A DNA stretch of 64,000 bases, taken from contig NZ_WVHO01000010.1 of the NCBI RefSeq assembly GCF_009834805.1, positions 310,001 through 374,000 on the forward strand. Direction: 5' to 3'. The position numbers and the translations under genes are program-made. This document shows, one piece after another, positions 15,810 through 25,179 of the stretch. The stretch is from Saccharibacter sp. 17.LH.SD. Lineage in GTDB: Bacteria > Pseudomonadota > Alphaproteobacteria > Acetobacterales > Acetobacteraceae. Position 1 is the first letter of the stretch. Each line of letters opens with the position of its first letter. The notes below the pieces were generated by a model. The model searched no databases. It was given only the letters and a program-made list of their open reading frames with translations, and was not told the DNA's origin.

Positions 15810-17915
15810 TTAAGCGCGTGATTCCATAATCTCATCAGCCACGTTGCGTGGTACTGGGTCATAGTGATGGAACTGCATGGTGAAGGATGCACGGCCCTTC
15901 GTTGCCGAACGCAGATGAGAAATGTAACCGAACATTTCTTTCAACGGCACCTGGGAACGAATGAGAACCGTAGACCCCATCACTTCCTGGTTCTGAATGA
16001 TACCACGGCGACGGTTAAGGTCACCCACCACGTCACCAACGTGATCGTTTGGTGTTGTGATCTCAACATCCATGATTGGCTCAAGAATGACTGGACCAGC
16101 CTTCTTCATCCCTTCACGGAAGCATGCCTTAGCGGCGATCTCAAAGGCCAGAGCCGAGGAGTCAACATCATGGTATTTACCATCTTCCAGCGTGAACTTG
16201 AAGTCCACCGTCTCGAAGCCAGCCAACACACCGGTTGATGCCTGGTTACGGATACCCTTCTCAACAGCTGGGATATATTCCTTCGGAACAGAACCACCAA
16301 CCACTTTATTTTCGAAAATAATCTGATCTTTCTCACCAGAAGGCTCGAAGGTGATCTTCACCTCAGCGAACTGACCAGAACCACCAGACTGTTTCTTATG
16401 GGTGTAGGTCTCTGTGTGGGACTTCGTGATCGTCTCACGATAAGCCACCTGAGGCGCACCAATGTTCGCATCAACCCCATATTCGCGGCGCAAACGGTCC
16501 ACGATAATATCAAGATGAAGCTCACCCATACCAGAAAGAATGGTCTGTCCGGTTTCTTGGTCTGTGCGAAGCTGAAGGGATGGATCCTCAGCGGTCAGCT
16601 TTTGCAGCGCCAAGGTCATTTTCTCAACAGCGTCTTTCGTGCGTGGCTCAACCGAAATATCGATCACAGGCACTGGGAACTGCATACGCTCCAGAACCAC
16701 AGGGTCGGACGCATCAGCCAATGTATCACCCGTTCCTGTGTCTTTCAGACCAACGAACGCTGCAATATCACCCGCACCAACAGACTTCACTTCTTGGCGT
16801 TTGTCAGCGTGCATCTGGAACATACGGCCAACACGCTCTTTCGTACCCTTCGTGGTGTTCAGAACCGTATCGCCTGAATTCAGCACACCGCGATAAACGC
16901 GAACGAAGGTCAGCGTTCCGTATTTGTCAGAGATGATCTTAAAGGCCAACCCTGCAAACTTCCCTTCTGGCTCTACCGGAACGATCGGCAGGAAGTCTTC
17001 ATCAACTTCTTCACCTTCTGGTGGCGCAATACGGATACCTTCAACTTCATCAGGAGCTGGCAGATAATCGATCACAGCGTCAAGAAGTGGCTGAACACCC
17101 TTATTCTTAAAGGCCGTACCACAGAGAACAGGGCGGAACTCACCAGAGATCGTCCCCTTCTTGATGGCACGTTTCAGGGTAGCGATATCGACATCCCCCT
17201 TCTCGAAATACTCTTCCATTGCTTCATTATCAGCAGCAAGAGCTGTATCGAGCAGGTTTTGACGTGCCTCTTCAGCCTTTTCTTTCATATCGGCTGGGAT
17301 TTCTTCGTAATGGAACGAAGCGCCGAGGTCATCACCTTCCCAAACGATAGCGCGCATCTCAACGAGATCAACAACACCCACCATTTTGTCTTCGGCACCG
17401 ATAGGAAGCTGCAGTGGGATCGCCACAATATCCAGCTTTTCCTTCAATGTGCTGAAAGCGTAATAGAAGTCGGCCCCTGTACGGTCGAGCTTGTTGATAA
17501 AGATGATACGCGGCACATTATAGCGATCAGCCAAACGCCAATTCGTTTCAGACTGAGGCTGCACACCGGCCACACCTTCAATCACGAAGATGGCTCCATC
17601 AAGCACACGCAAAGAACGATTCACTTCAATGTTGAAGTCAATATGGCCTGGTGTGTCGATGATGTTGATGCGATTGCCGTTCCACTCACACGTCACGGCA
17701 GCAGACGTAATCGTGATACCGCGCTCACGCTCTTGAGCCATATAGTCGGTCGTTGTGTTACCGTCATGCACCTCACCAATACGGTGGGACATACCGGTAT
17801 AGAACAGCATACGCTCAGTCGTCGTGGTCTTACCTGCGTCAATATGAGCGGTAATACCAATATTACGAATCTTTGAAAGAGCGGACTTGGCGCTCTGGAC
17901 GCTATCGTCGGTCAC
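15810..17915 (-). CDS. fusA: translation elongation factor G
   Basis: GTPase that translocates tRNA and mRNA on the ribosome and helps recycle it. G1 is [13 protein letters not shown], the switch II region is DTPGHIDFN, and NKLDRTGAD supplies the NKxD guanine contact. Domains II-V follow to the typical end ([19 protein letters not shown]). I use the GTG start at 17915, giving 701 residues, because GGAGG stands six bases before it; the frame remains open to 17969 but that extension is not family-like. It is a single gene here, separated from the usual rpsL-rpsG-tufA string. Confidence 0.97.
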   Translation of the reverse strand: MTDDSVQSAKSALSKIRNIGITAHIDAGKTTTTERMLFYTGMSHRIGEVHDGNTTTDYMAQERERGITITSAAVTCEWNGNRINIIDTPGHIDFNIEVNRSLRVLDGAIFVIEGVAGVQPQSETNWRLADRYNVPRIIFINKLDRTGADFYYAFSTLKEKLDIVAIPLQLPIGAEDKMVGVVDLVEMRAIVWEGDDLGASFHYEEIPADMKEKAEEARQNLLDTALAADNEAMEEYFEKGDVDIATLKRAIKKGTISGEFRPVLCGTAFKNKGVQPLLDAVIDYLPAPDEVEGIRIAPPEGEEVDEDFLPIVPVEPEGKFAGLAFKIISDKYGTLTFVRVYRGVLNSGDTVLNTTKGTKERVGRMFQMHADKRQEVKSVGAGDIAAFVGLKDTGTGDTLADASDPVVLERMQFPVPVIDISVEPRTKDAVEKMTLALQKLTAEDPSLQLRTDQETGQTILSGMGELHLDIIVDRLRREYGVDANIGAPQVAYRETITKSHTETYTHKKQSGGSGQFAEVKITFEPSGEKDQIIFENKVVGGSVPKEYIPAVEKGIRNQASTGVLAGFETVDFKFTLEDGKYHDVDSSALAFEIAAKACFREGMKKAGPVILEPIMDVEITTPNDHVGDVVGDLNRRRGIIQNQEVMGSTVLIRSQVPLKEMFGYISHLRSATKGRASFTMQFHHYDPVPRNVADEIMESRA

Positions 17916-18021
17916 GGGAAACCTCCAAAATGCAAGGAAAGGTGTTTCAGGCTGCCCGAAACACCTCAACGAACCCTGTTCACTTCAATGGGATATCATA
18001 ATTCTTTAGCAGGGTTCCCCT

Positions 18022-18046
18022 AAAGAAAACGGCCCTTAACCAGGGC
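18022..18046 (-). terminator. terminator after rpmB
   Basis: Minus-strand GCCCT-GGTTA-AGGGC stem-loop followed by CGTTTTCTTT, 11 bases past the rpmB stop. The short 5-bp stem can extend with flanking GGCC pairs. Confidence 0.6.
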
Positions 18047-18056
18047 TAACCAGGCC

Positions 18057-18359
18057 TTAACCCTGCTGGGCAGCCTTACGCTCTTGCACCCGAAGAATGC
18101 GGCGCTTGATCACAAGAGCTTCTGGTGGAAGCTTGCGATTTGGTGTTCCTAAAAGAAAGGAATCAAGCCCACCATTATGCTCGACCGTACGGATACCCTT
18201 GGTCGTAAGACGCATGCGAATTGGCGTCCCTAGGATATCAGAAAGCAGAGTGGTCTCCTGAAGGTTGGGCAGGAAACGACGACGGGTTTTGTTATGAGCG
18301 TGGCTGACGTTGTTGCCCGTCAGTACCCCTTTGCCCGTGACTTGGCAACGGCGAGACAT
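18057..18359 (-). CDS. rpmB: 50S ribosomal protein L28
   Basis: A 100-residue protein beginning [20 protein letters not shown], the signature start of L28, with the [11 protein letters not shown] segment after it. The start at 18359 is preceded by GAGGAAG at good spacing; the frame extends upstream but the extra 15 residues are not L28-like. It has the longer alphaproteobacterial C-terminal extension ([13 protein letters not shown]). Confidence 0.97.
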   Translation of the reverse strand: MSRRCQVTGKGVLTGNNVSHAHNKTRRRFLPNLQETTLLSDILGTPIRMRLTTKGIRTVEHNGGLDSFLLGTPNRKLPPEALVIKRRILRVQERKAAQQG

Positions 18360-18518
18360 AGAACTTCCTCGATGCTGTGATACGTAAGGGCTAAATGCCC
18401 ACACGTGTTCCGTAAATAAGGCGGGCTTATGGCCGATAGTTCACAAAACGTCAAGCCTTTCTGCCCTCTTTCATCAGACAGAACCGCAGCCCGGTCCCTC
18501 CTCTAGACTGTAAATGCG

Positions 18519-20306
18519 TTATAGGGAACCCCTTCCGGCCTGTGCAGACCACATTGAGGCATATTTTCCTTCTAAAGCCAGTAAAGTGGCATGAGTTCCC
18601 TCTTCCACAATACATCCATCTCCCAACACCATGATATGATCGGCATCCTGGACGGTGGATAATCGATGAGCGATAATAAATGTTGTGCGCCCATGCGAAA
18701 GGGACGATAATTCTCTTTGAATGCGCGCCTCCGTCTGCGTATCCAAAGCACTTGTTGCTTCATCCAAAATGAGCAGGCGTGGGTCTCGTAAAATAACACG
18801 AGCAATCGCCACACGTTGCTTCTCACCTCCTGAGAGTTTTAACCCGCGTTCCCCAACCAACGTGTCATATCCATTGGGAAGGGATTCTATAAAATCTCCA
18901 ATTTGTGCACGATGAGCCGCCTCCCGCACCTCTTCAAACGAGGCACCAACGCGCCCATAAGCAATATTGTCCCCTATGCTCGCATTAAACAAAATGCATT
19001 CCTGCGGCACAATTCCGAGTTGTTGCCTCAAATTATCCAATGACAGAGAACGGATATCATACCCATCAAAAGAAATTTCCCCCTGTATCGGGTCGTATAA
19101 CCGGCTGATCAGTCGTGCGAGTGTCGATTTCCCCGATCCCGTCTGCCCCACAACGGCCAATGTTTTCCCTGCGGGGATACAACACGTGATATCTTTCAAA
19201 ATCAAACGCGAAGGATCATACCCAAAAGAAACATGCGAGAACTCTACCGCAACACCACCTGCCTCCTTATGCCCAACTGACAGGAAATGAGGCTGAGGAG
19301 GTGATGCAATTTCAGGTGTGAGTGCCAGGAGTTCCAAATAATTTTCCATATCGACACGCGCATTACGCCACCCCGCCCCAACGTAATTTAAGGCCCCTAC
19401 TGCAGCATAAACGTTACGAATGTACGTACCGATCAAGACGAACTGAGCCACCCCAATCCGATGATGTACAATATCAATAATCGCCAAGCCCAAAAGCAGA
19501 ATAGTCGCAAATGCAATAATAATATTCCGCACGATCTGCGATGAACTCACAAGATATTGCAAACGAATATCTGCCTTCTGCAAACGCGCACGAACCGTAT
19601 CATGTTGCGTCACTTCGTAACGTTCATTTCCAAAAGCACGAACGGTTTCAAGATTCGTAATACCATCAACAAGATGATGGTGTGCGGCATTATTCGCCTG
19701 ATTACGCTGGCGCCGCGCTGCCATACGGAGCTTTGTGAATATGTATGAAATTATGGCGTATAAAATAACGGTTCCGAGGAGCAAGAACACATACTGCCAA
19801 TTAAATACGTGTATAATAACACCGAAAGTCAGCAGCAACCCAATCACATTAGGTAACACATTAGAGAGTGATAAATCCAACAATGAGCCCGCAGCGTCAG
19901 CCCCTCTATCCAAAATGCGGGTCAAAGCGCCTGTTTGGCGGTCCGCATGGAAGCGCGCGCTGAGACGATAAATATGCTCAAGACCTAGTAAAACAACGCG
20001 CCGCTTCAAAAAAGCGCGCAGCGGTACAACAATAATATCCCGCAAAGGACCTGCGACACTCTCGATAAATCGTAGAAAAGCATATTGTACAAGTAATGCA
20101 ACAATAGCTTTGGTGACTAATGCCCCACCTGAAAGTTGCTGCACCATGTGGCTAAATACCCAGGGCGTCGCCACAGATACACTGCTTTCAAGCAATAAGA
20201 GGCCACATGCTAAGAGAATACGCACCACGATTGGCCGTAAAGGGTGCGGGCGCAATAACACCCAAAAAGCTTTTAAAGAAAGACGGGGTGGATTTAACGA
20301 ACTCAT
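18519..20306 (-). CDS. ABC exporter, Atm1/HMT1-like half-transporter
   Basis: A 595-residue half-transporter with six membrane helices (about residues 20-310) fused to an ATPase. Walker A is GQTGSGKST, the signature LSGGEKQRVAIAR, and Walker B LLILDEATSALD. The membrane part carries NLETVRAFGNERYE and LNYVGAGWRNARVDMENY. These positions correspond to NFETVKYFGNE and the following segment of Atm1-type exporters, which move glutathione-linked sulfur or metal compounds. It would work as a homodimer in the inner membrane. Its substrate here is inferred only. It is divergently transcribed from the Nudix gene 48 bases away. Confidence 0.8.
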   Translation of the reverse strand: MSSLNPPRLSLKAFWVLLRPHPLRPIVVRILLACGLLLLESSVSVATPWVFSHMVQQLSGGALVTKAIVALLVQYAFLRFIESVAGPLRDIIVVPLRAFLKRRVVLLGLEHIYRLSARFHADRQTGALTRILDRGADAAGSLLDLSLSNVLPNVIGLLLTFGVIIHVFNWQYVFLLLGTVILYAIISYIFTKLRMAARRQRNQANNAAHHHLVDGITNLETVRAFGNERYEVTQHDTVRARLQKADIRLQYLVSSSQIVRNIIIAFATILLLGLAIIDIVHHRIGVAQFVLIGTYIRNVYAAVGALNYVGAGWRNARVDMENYLELLALTPEIASPPQPHFLSVGHKEAGGVAVEFSHVSFGYDPSRLILKDITCCIPAGKTLAVVGQTGSGKSTLARLISRLYDPIQGEISFDGYDIRSLSLDNLRQQLGIVPQECILFNASIGDNIAYGRVGASFEEVREAAHRAQIGDFIESLPNGYDTLVGERGLKLSGGEKQRVAIARVILRDPRLLILDEATSALDTQTEARIQRELSSLSHGRTTFIIAHRLSTVQDADHIMVLGDGCIVEEGTHATLLALEGKYASMWSAQAGRGSL

Positions 20307-20354
20307 AAGCTCACTATGTAGAACACTCAGAACGCTTTACAATCACCTTCTCTT

Positions 20355-21239
20355 TTGACGAGACAAGAAAACGTGACACACGCGCAAACACTTTCACCTG
20401 AGAGCCGACCTTTTCTACGTCATATAGAACGATGCCGAAACGTCACTCTTCCTCATGGACGCCTTCCACTTTATCGCACAGACATACTTGTCGGGTGGAT
20501 TGACCCAAACGTTGTCCCGCACCTGAAAAGTAATGGATATGCCCCTTTCATCTCCATTACAGACACGCGTGCCACCTTAACTCAGCCTGATAGTATCAAA
20601 CGTCTGAGCATCCTACTTGCGGATCAAAATATTTACCGTCCATTTCGGGAATGGTTTGATGTCACCTCTCCTGACAACGTTATTCTCGATCAAATAGACC
20701 GTGGCCTTATCCCACTTCTCGGTGTGGAAGCTGCCGGGGTTCATCTTAACGGTCTTGTTAAAAAAGACGACACCTTGTTCCTCTGGGTTGCACAACGTAG
20801 CCAAACAAAACGTCTTGACCCTGGGAAGTTGGATCATCTTGTCGCAGGGGGGATGAGCAGCGGTCTTTCTCCAAAAGAGACTATTATTAAAGAAGCCCAA
20901 GAAGAAGCGTCTATCCCTGAAACTTTAGTTCAAAAAGCCACGCATGTGAGCACCTTATGCTATGCGATGCTACGCCCCGAAGGGTTAAGGCGTGATCGGC
21001 TCTATTGTTATGACCTTTTCTTGCCGGAAGACTTTATTCCTATCCCCTCTGACGGCGAAGTCGAAGCATTTCACTTGAAACCACTTGCTGAGGTCTTTCG
21101 TCGTATTCAAAAAACGGATGATTTCAAGTTTAATGTTAACCTCGTTATCATTGATCTCTTCCTACGCCACGGTTTTTTTCCTAAAGAGGATGAAGGCGTC
21201 ATTCATGCTGCACTTTACCCAAAATATTCAACGCGCTGA
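20355..21239 (+). CDS. DUF4743-type Nudix hydrolase
   Basis: A 294-residue protein with an N-terminal DUF4743-like region (FLRHIERCRNVTLPHGR, about residues 20-120) and a Nudix domain with the box GLSPKETIIKEAQEEASIP. The box retains the metal-binding KEAQEE core but has Lys in place of the usual Arg. In this family the pair of domains resembles the Nudix part of yeast Tnr3, which acts on oxidised or damaged thiamine diphosphates. That substrate is a family-based suggestion. The protein ends close to the next gene, in which no shared function is obvious. Confidence 0.8.
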   Translation: MTRQENVTHAQTLSPESRPFLRHIERCRNVTLPHGRLPLYRTDILVGWIDPNVVPHLKSNGYAPFISITDTRATLTQPDSIKRLSILLADQNIYRPFREWFDVTSPDNVILDQIDRGLIPLLGVEAAGVHLNGLVKKDDTLFLWVAQRSQTKRLDPGKLDHLVAGGMSSGLSPKETIIKEAQEEASIPETLVQKATHVSTLCYAMLRPEGLRRDRLYCYDLFLPEDFIPIPSDGEVEAFHLKPLAEVFRRIQKTDDFKFNVNLVIIDLFLRHGFFPKEDEGVIHAALYPKYSTR

Positions 21240-21357
21240 TGACATGCCTTATTATTTGCCAAAACTCGCATTATTGTCATTCTCGGGGAGTTGACCATTC
21301 AATGAAGATAGGTATTACCCCTGAACTTATCACGAATAGGCTGAGGCTTTCTTCTCA

Positions 21358-22491
21358 ATGACCAACACACCACCAACACATGGGGAGCACAACCACCTGC
21401 GGTTACCTCCTCCTTCGGGGAACTTCCAACGTCGTGCCCGAGGCTTTCTCTCATTATTTTTCATCCTTGCGGGGCTTTGGGCGTTACAACGCTTCCTTCC
21501 CGCCCTGATTTGGGGGGGCATTTTCTCCATCGCTCTCTGGCCTCTTTATCGCAGAGCAGAGGAACGCTTTGGAAATTCTGTATGGCTCCCATCTATCTTC
21601 ACATGTGCGCTGGCCCTGGTTTTCATTTTACCCGCAATATTCATCGCCTATAAAATAGTCGATGAACTTCAAGATGCGCTTTTGTGGGTCAATAGCATCT
21701 TGCACACAGGGCTCCCTGAACCTCAGTGGGTACAACGCATTCCGCTCGTTTCAGCCAAAATTCATACATTCTGGCAAACCCATTTAGCTCAGCCAGAACA
21801 GATTCATGAATTATTTGATTCTGCGGGTATGAATTTGAGCAAAGGCCTGAGCATGACTCATCAAGTCGGCTCGCGCGTTGCTCCGCTCGTGCATGTTGTC
21901 ATTCTCTTTTTCTTTTCCTTGCTAACACTTTTCTTCATTTTGAAGGATGGCGATAGCATTACCACAAAGCTCTTAGGCAGCTCACAACGGCTTTTTGGAC
22001 GCCAGGGAGAGACATTGGCACGTCAGATCATCTCTTCTGTTCATGGGACTGTCTCAGGCCTTGTCTTAGTTGGTTTGGGTGAAGGTGTCGTCATGGGAAT
22101 TGCCTACGCAATTGCTGGAGCCCCTCAACCCATCATCTTCGGCCTTGTTACAGCGGTGGCAGCCATGGTGCCTCTTTTGGGATGGATCGCCGTCACTGGA
22201 GTTGCTCTTCTGATGGTCGCCACACAAAGCAGTGCCATTGCAGCTATTATTGTATGGGTCATCGGCGCTATTGTGCTCTTCGTGGCCGATCACTTCATCC
22301 GTCCCGTTCTCATTGGCGGCAACACAAAAGTGCCTTTCCTCTGGGTTCTTCTCGGAATTTTCGGCGGTGCAGAGACATGGGGTCTTCTAGGATTGTTCCT
22401 TGGACCTGCCATCATGGCATGCCTGCATCTCCTCTGGACGATCTGGACGGAGAACTCTAACAAGAATATCAGGGAACAAAAACAAACATAA
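21358..22491 (+). CDS. AI-2E family transporter (PerM/YdiK-like permease)
   Basis: A 377-residue membrane protein with about eight hydrophobic segments: paired helices at residues 30-75, one near 80-105, and a cluster from 180 to 365. The FFILKDGDSI and GAPQPIIFGLVTAVAAMVPLLG stretches are family hallmarks, as is the C-terminal GLLGLFLGPAIMACLHLLW. Members export diverse small molecules or act as sodium/proton antiporters; the family name does not prove AI-2 transport. Substrate unknown. Confidence 0.85.
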   Translation: MTNTPPTHGEHNHLRLPPPSGNFQRRARGFLSLFFILAGLWALQRFLPALIWGGIFSIALWPLYRRAEERFGNSVWLPSIFTCALALVFILPAIFIAYKIVDELQDALLWVNSILHTGLPEPQWVQRIPLVSAKIHTFWQTHLAQPEQIHELFDSAGMNLSKGLSMTHQVGSRVAPLVHVVILFFFSLLTLFFILKDGDSITTKLLGSSQRLFGRQGETLARQIISSVHGTVSGLVLVGLGEGVVMGIAYAIAGAPQPIIFGLVTAVAAMVPLLGWIAVTGVALLMVATQSSAIAAIIVWVIGAIVLFVADHFIRPVLIGGNTKVPFLWVLLGIFGGAETWGLLGLFLGPAIMACLHLLWTIWTENSNKNIREQKQT

Positions 22492-22500
22492 AGGGGAATA

Positions 22501-22596
22501 ACCGTAGGACTGGTCGGGCAGGCGGGATTCGAACCCACGACCCCCAGTCCCCCAGACTGATGCGCTACCAGGCTGCGCTACTGCCCGTCCTACGGT
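22501..22596. repeat. 10-bp inverted repeat enclosing tRNA-Pro
   Basis: ACCGTAGGAC at 22501-22510 and its exact complement at 22587-22596 flank the tRNA immediately on both sides; the inner base of one arm is tRNA position 1. In the precursor RNA these would stack on the acceptor stem and lengthen it to about 17 bp with an internal bulge. Confidence 0.85.
22511..22587 (-). tRNA. tRNA-Pro (GGG anticodon)
   Basis: 77 nucleotides including an encoded CCA. The acceptor stem CGGGCAG pairs with CTGCCCG, the T-arm has GGTTCGAATCC, and the D-arm has AGCGCAGCCTGGTAGCGC. The anticodon stem TCAGT/ACTGG encloses CTGGGGG, giving anticodon GGG, which reads CCC and CCU proline codons. It is convergent with the AI-2E permease gene. 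Confidence 0.96.
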
Positions 22597-22653
22597 GTGA
22601 AGCTCTTTAGCAGTCTCAGCCCTTCCCTGCAATGGGCTGAGACACACTTTCTT

Positions 22654-24831
22654 TTACTGAGTTAAAGCGTTACGTAGTTCTTTTATATCCGCTAACAAAG
22701 CACGCGCTCCTTCACGTAAATGAGAAAGCTCCGTCTTCGTTTGCGCTGCTTCTTTTTCGTGACCTAACGCCTGTTGTAACTCTTGCTGCAAACGAAGCTT
22801 ATCTTCCTCCATAGCAGCAAATTGTCCACGCAACTCGCGAGCGTGCAAACGCTCTTCATGCGCTACATTATATTGCTCTTGTAAATGAGCTTTTTCTTTT
22901 TCCAAAGCTGTCAGACGCACACGCAATGATTCGGCATCTCGCTGCTCTTCTTCGGCTTTTCCGAGCGCCTGATGCAGCCGTTGGTTATCCTCTTCCAGTT
23001 TTTGTAGCGATACAACGGCCTCTTCCAGTTTTTCTAAAAACTGAACTCGCTCGCCCTCCACTCTATCCAAGCGCGCACGCACTTCACGCGCCACTTCCTG
23101 CTCCTTCTGAGCATTCTTAAGCTCTTCTTGGAGTGAAGAATGCTCTGCCTCTAACTTCTTAAACGCATCATCTGTCTGCGTCAGATGTACAAGTTTTTCT
23201 TCCGAAAGATCTTTTTCTTTATGAAGTCCTTCGAGCTTCTGGCGCAAATCCTCTTCACGAGCGGAATACTCTTGCTTTGTCTTCTCTAACGTTTTGCGTA
23301 GCTCTGACAGTTCCTCTTCCAACAAAGGAAGTTTTTCGACCTGCACCTGACGTTCTTTCAAGGCTTCTTGAAGATCCAACGCCTCGCTATTGCTCTGCAC
23401 CTGCTTGGCTTTAAGCTCCTCATGCTCCGCACGCAGCATACCATGCTCTTCTTTGAGGGCCCGCAACGTTTCAAGCTCTCCCTCTAACGTCGCAACACGT
23501 TTCTTAGATTCTTCAAAATGCTGATGTTCCTCTTGAGCATGTTCTAAAGCCTCGCGTTGCTCTGACTGCTCAGCTTCTAACTCACGATAACGTTGTTGAA
23601 GAGCATCATACGCCTCAGCACGTTCCTTCAAACGCGCATTATCCTCTTCCACCGTCAATAAATGAGTAAGTAACTCATCATCTTCCGTCTGCCTTGCCTT
23701 AAGCTCTTCATGCTTCGCACACAGCGCACTATGCTCTTCTTTGAGAGCCCGCAACGTCTCAAGCTTGCTCTCTAACCTTGCAACCTGTTTCTTGGACTCC
23801 TCAAAACGTTGCCGCTCCTCTTGGGCACGCTCTAAAGCCTCGCGTTGCTCTGACTGCTCAGCTTCTAACTCACGATAACGTTGTTGAAGAGCATCATACG
23901 CTTCAGCACGCTCTTTTAAACGGGCATTATCCTCTTCTACCTTCAAGAGTTGTGTGAGTAACTCATCATCTTCCGCCTGCTTGGCCTTAAGCTCCTCATG
24001 CTCCGCACGCAGCGTACTATGCTCTTCTTTGAGAGCCCGCAATGTCTCGAGCTCGCCCTCTAACGTTGCAACCTGTTTCTTGGCTTCTTCAAAATGCTGA
24101 CGTTCCTCTTGGGCACGCTCCAAAGCCTGGCGTTGCTCTGACTGCCTAGCTTCCAACTCACGATAACGCTGCTGCAAAGAATCATACGCTTCAGCACGCT
24201 CCTGAAGGCGAACATTTTCCGATTCTATCTCGTTGATATATTCTTCGCGATCTTTATTTTCTTGATCCTTCTTCTCATAAGAAGAAAGTTTAGCGCGTAA
24301 CTGAGTATTTGCTTCTTCTAGCTGTTTTACTGATACGGCTTCCTGCGCTGCATTATTTATCTTTTCTTGTAAACGCGCATTTTCTTGACCCAATACAGCA
24401 ACCGTATCTGACAGTTCTTTTTGCAAAGAGTGGCGTTGCTGTTCTGCTTTCTCAGCAGCAACACGACTTGCCTTTTCTTCTTCTTGAAGCCGCGTATTTT
24501 CTTCTTGCAATGCTAGAAGGCGCTCTTCGAGCTCACGCTCTTTTCCTTCATCCCGTCTCTCTTCCGCTGGAGATGACGAGGCCTGTTTAACAAGATTTTC
24601 CTCCCGAAGAACCGTCATAACCTCATGGCTTTTCCGGCCTTCGCGATATAAAATCTCAGAAATACGACGAATGATCGCGACATCGTCAATATTATAAAAC
24701 CGCTGCCCATCAGCCCCTACATGAGACTGAAAAGCAGGATACAAATTCTCCCAGGACCGCAGACGATACGGTGGAATCCCTAACTCTTCAGCAACAGAGG
24801 AAAGAGTAACTGTTTGCGGAGCAACAGTCAT
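22654..24831 (-). CDS. MerR-type HTH protein with a very long coiled coil
   Basis: A 725-residue protein. Residues about 5-75 form a MerR-like winged helix (TLSSVAEELGIPPYRLRSWE, then the family-typical RFYN segment). The rest is almost entirely charged heptad coiled coil rich in E, K, Q and L, with no membrane segment. Three copies of a 96-residue repeat run from about 211 to 477. In alphaproteobacteria a MerR-type gene regularly follows ihfA, but those proteins are usually much shorter, so the extension is the unusual part. The start overlaps the ihfA stop by four bases. Possible roles in DNA organisation or scaffolding are speculation. Confidence 0.8.
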   Translation of the reverse strand: MTVAPQTVTLSSVAEELGIPPYRLRSWENLYPAFQSHVGADGQRFYNIDDVAIIRRISEILYREGRKSHEVMTVLREENLVKQASSSPAEERRDEGKERELEERLLALQEENTRLQEEEKASRVAAEKAEQQRHSLQKELSDTVAVLGQENARLQEKINNAAQEAVSVKQLEEANTQLRAKLSSYEKKDQENKDREEYINEIESENVRLQERAEAYDSLQQRYRELEARQSEQRQALERAQEERQHFEEAKKQVATLEGELETLRALKEEHSTLRAEHEELKAKQAEDDELLTQLLKVEEDNARLKERAEAYDALQQRYRELEAEQSEQREALERAQEERQRFEESKKQVARLESKLETLRALKEEHSALCAKHEELKARQTEDDELLTHLLTVEEDNARLKERAEAYDALQQRYRELEAEQSEQREALEHAQEEHQHFEESKKRVATLEGELETLRALKEEHGMLRAEHEELKAKQVQSNSEALDLQEALKERQVQVEKLPLLEEELSELRKTLEKTKQEYSAREEDLRQKLEGLHKEKDLSEEKLVHLTQTDDAFKKLEAEHSSLQEELKNAQKEQEVAREVRARLDRVEGERVQFLEKLEEAVVSLQKLEEDNQRLHQALGKAEEEQRDAESLRVRLTALEKEKAHLQEQYNVAHEERLHARELRGQFAAMEEDKLRLQQELQQALGHEKEAAQTKTELSHLREGARALLADIKELRNALTQ
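23401..24201 (-). repeat. 2.8 tandem copies of a 288-bp coding repeat
   Basis: Equivalent sequences begin at 23551, 23839 and 24127, exactly 288 bases apart, and encode the 96-residue unit starting ERAEAYD(S/A)LQQRYRELE. Long stretches are nearly identical at DNA level, pointing to recent duplication or ongoing homogenisation. The last copy is about 75 residues long. Confidence 0.93.
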
Positions 24832-25139
24832 GCCGACGTTCCTTTTTCTTTTCGTTTACGATTCACCTCTTCACGCAGAAAGCGTGAAGGCCGGAAAAAA
24901 GGAACACACCGCGCCGAAATCAACGCCTCCTCCCCCGTAAGGGGATTTCTCCCCACCCGTGTCGCTTTACTACGCACACCAAACGTTCCGAAGCCACTCA
25001 ACTTCAGGCTATCTTCCCGCTCAAGTGTTTGAATAAACAACTCAAGCATCTGCTCCAGAAAGTCCACGGCCTCTTGGCGAGAAAAACCATTTTCTTTCTG
25101 TAAGAGCTCTACCAAATCTGCGCGCGTAATTGTACCCAT
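24828..25139 (-). CDS. ihfA: integration host factor alpha subunit
   Basis: A 103-residue HU/IHF-fold DNA-bending protein. The alpha subunit features are visible: ITRADLVELL at the start, the beta-arm with GRNPLTGEE and the FGTFGVRSK stretch. It would pair with the ihfB product encoded at 34286-34624 to bend DNA at recombination, replication and promoter sites. It lies 40 bases after fabH and overlaps the MerR-type gene by four bases. Confidence 0.93.
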   Translation of the reverse strand: MGTITRADLVELLQKENGFSRQEAVDFLEQMLELFIQTLEREDSLKLSGFGTFGVRSKATRVGRNPLTGEEALISARCVPFFRPSRFLREEVNRKRKEKGTSA

Positions 25140-25179
25140 TCCTTAGGCGTATCACGCCAGTAGAAACAGTCAAGAAATC

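Noticed and set aside
22501-22596. prophage or island attachment site at tRNA-Pro
   Set aside because: The repeats are inverted rather than direct and no integrase gene is nearby.
23401-24201. CRISPR or non-coding tandem array
   Set aside because: The repeats are 288 bases, in frame, without spacers, and encode coiled coil.
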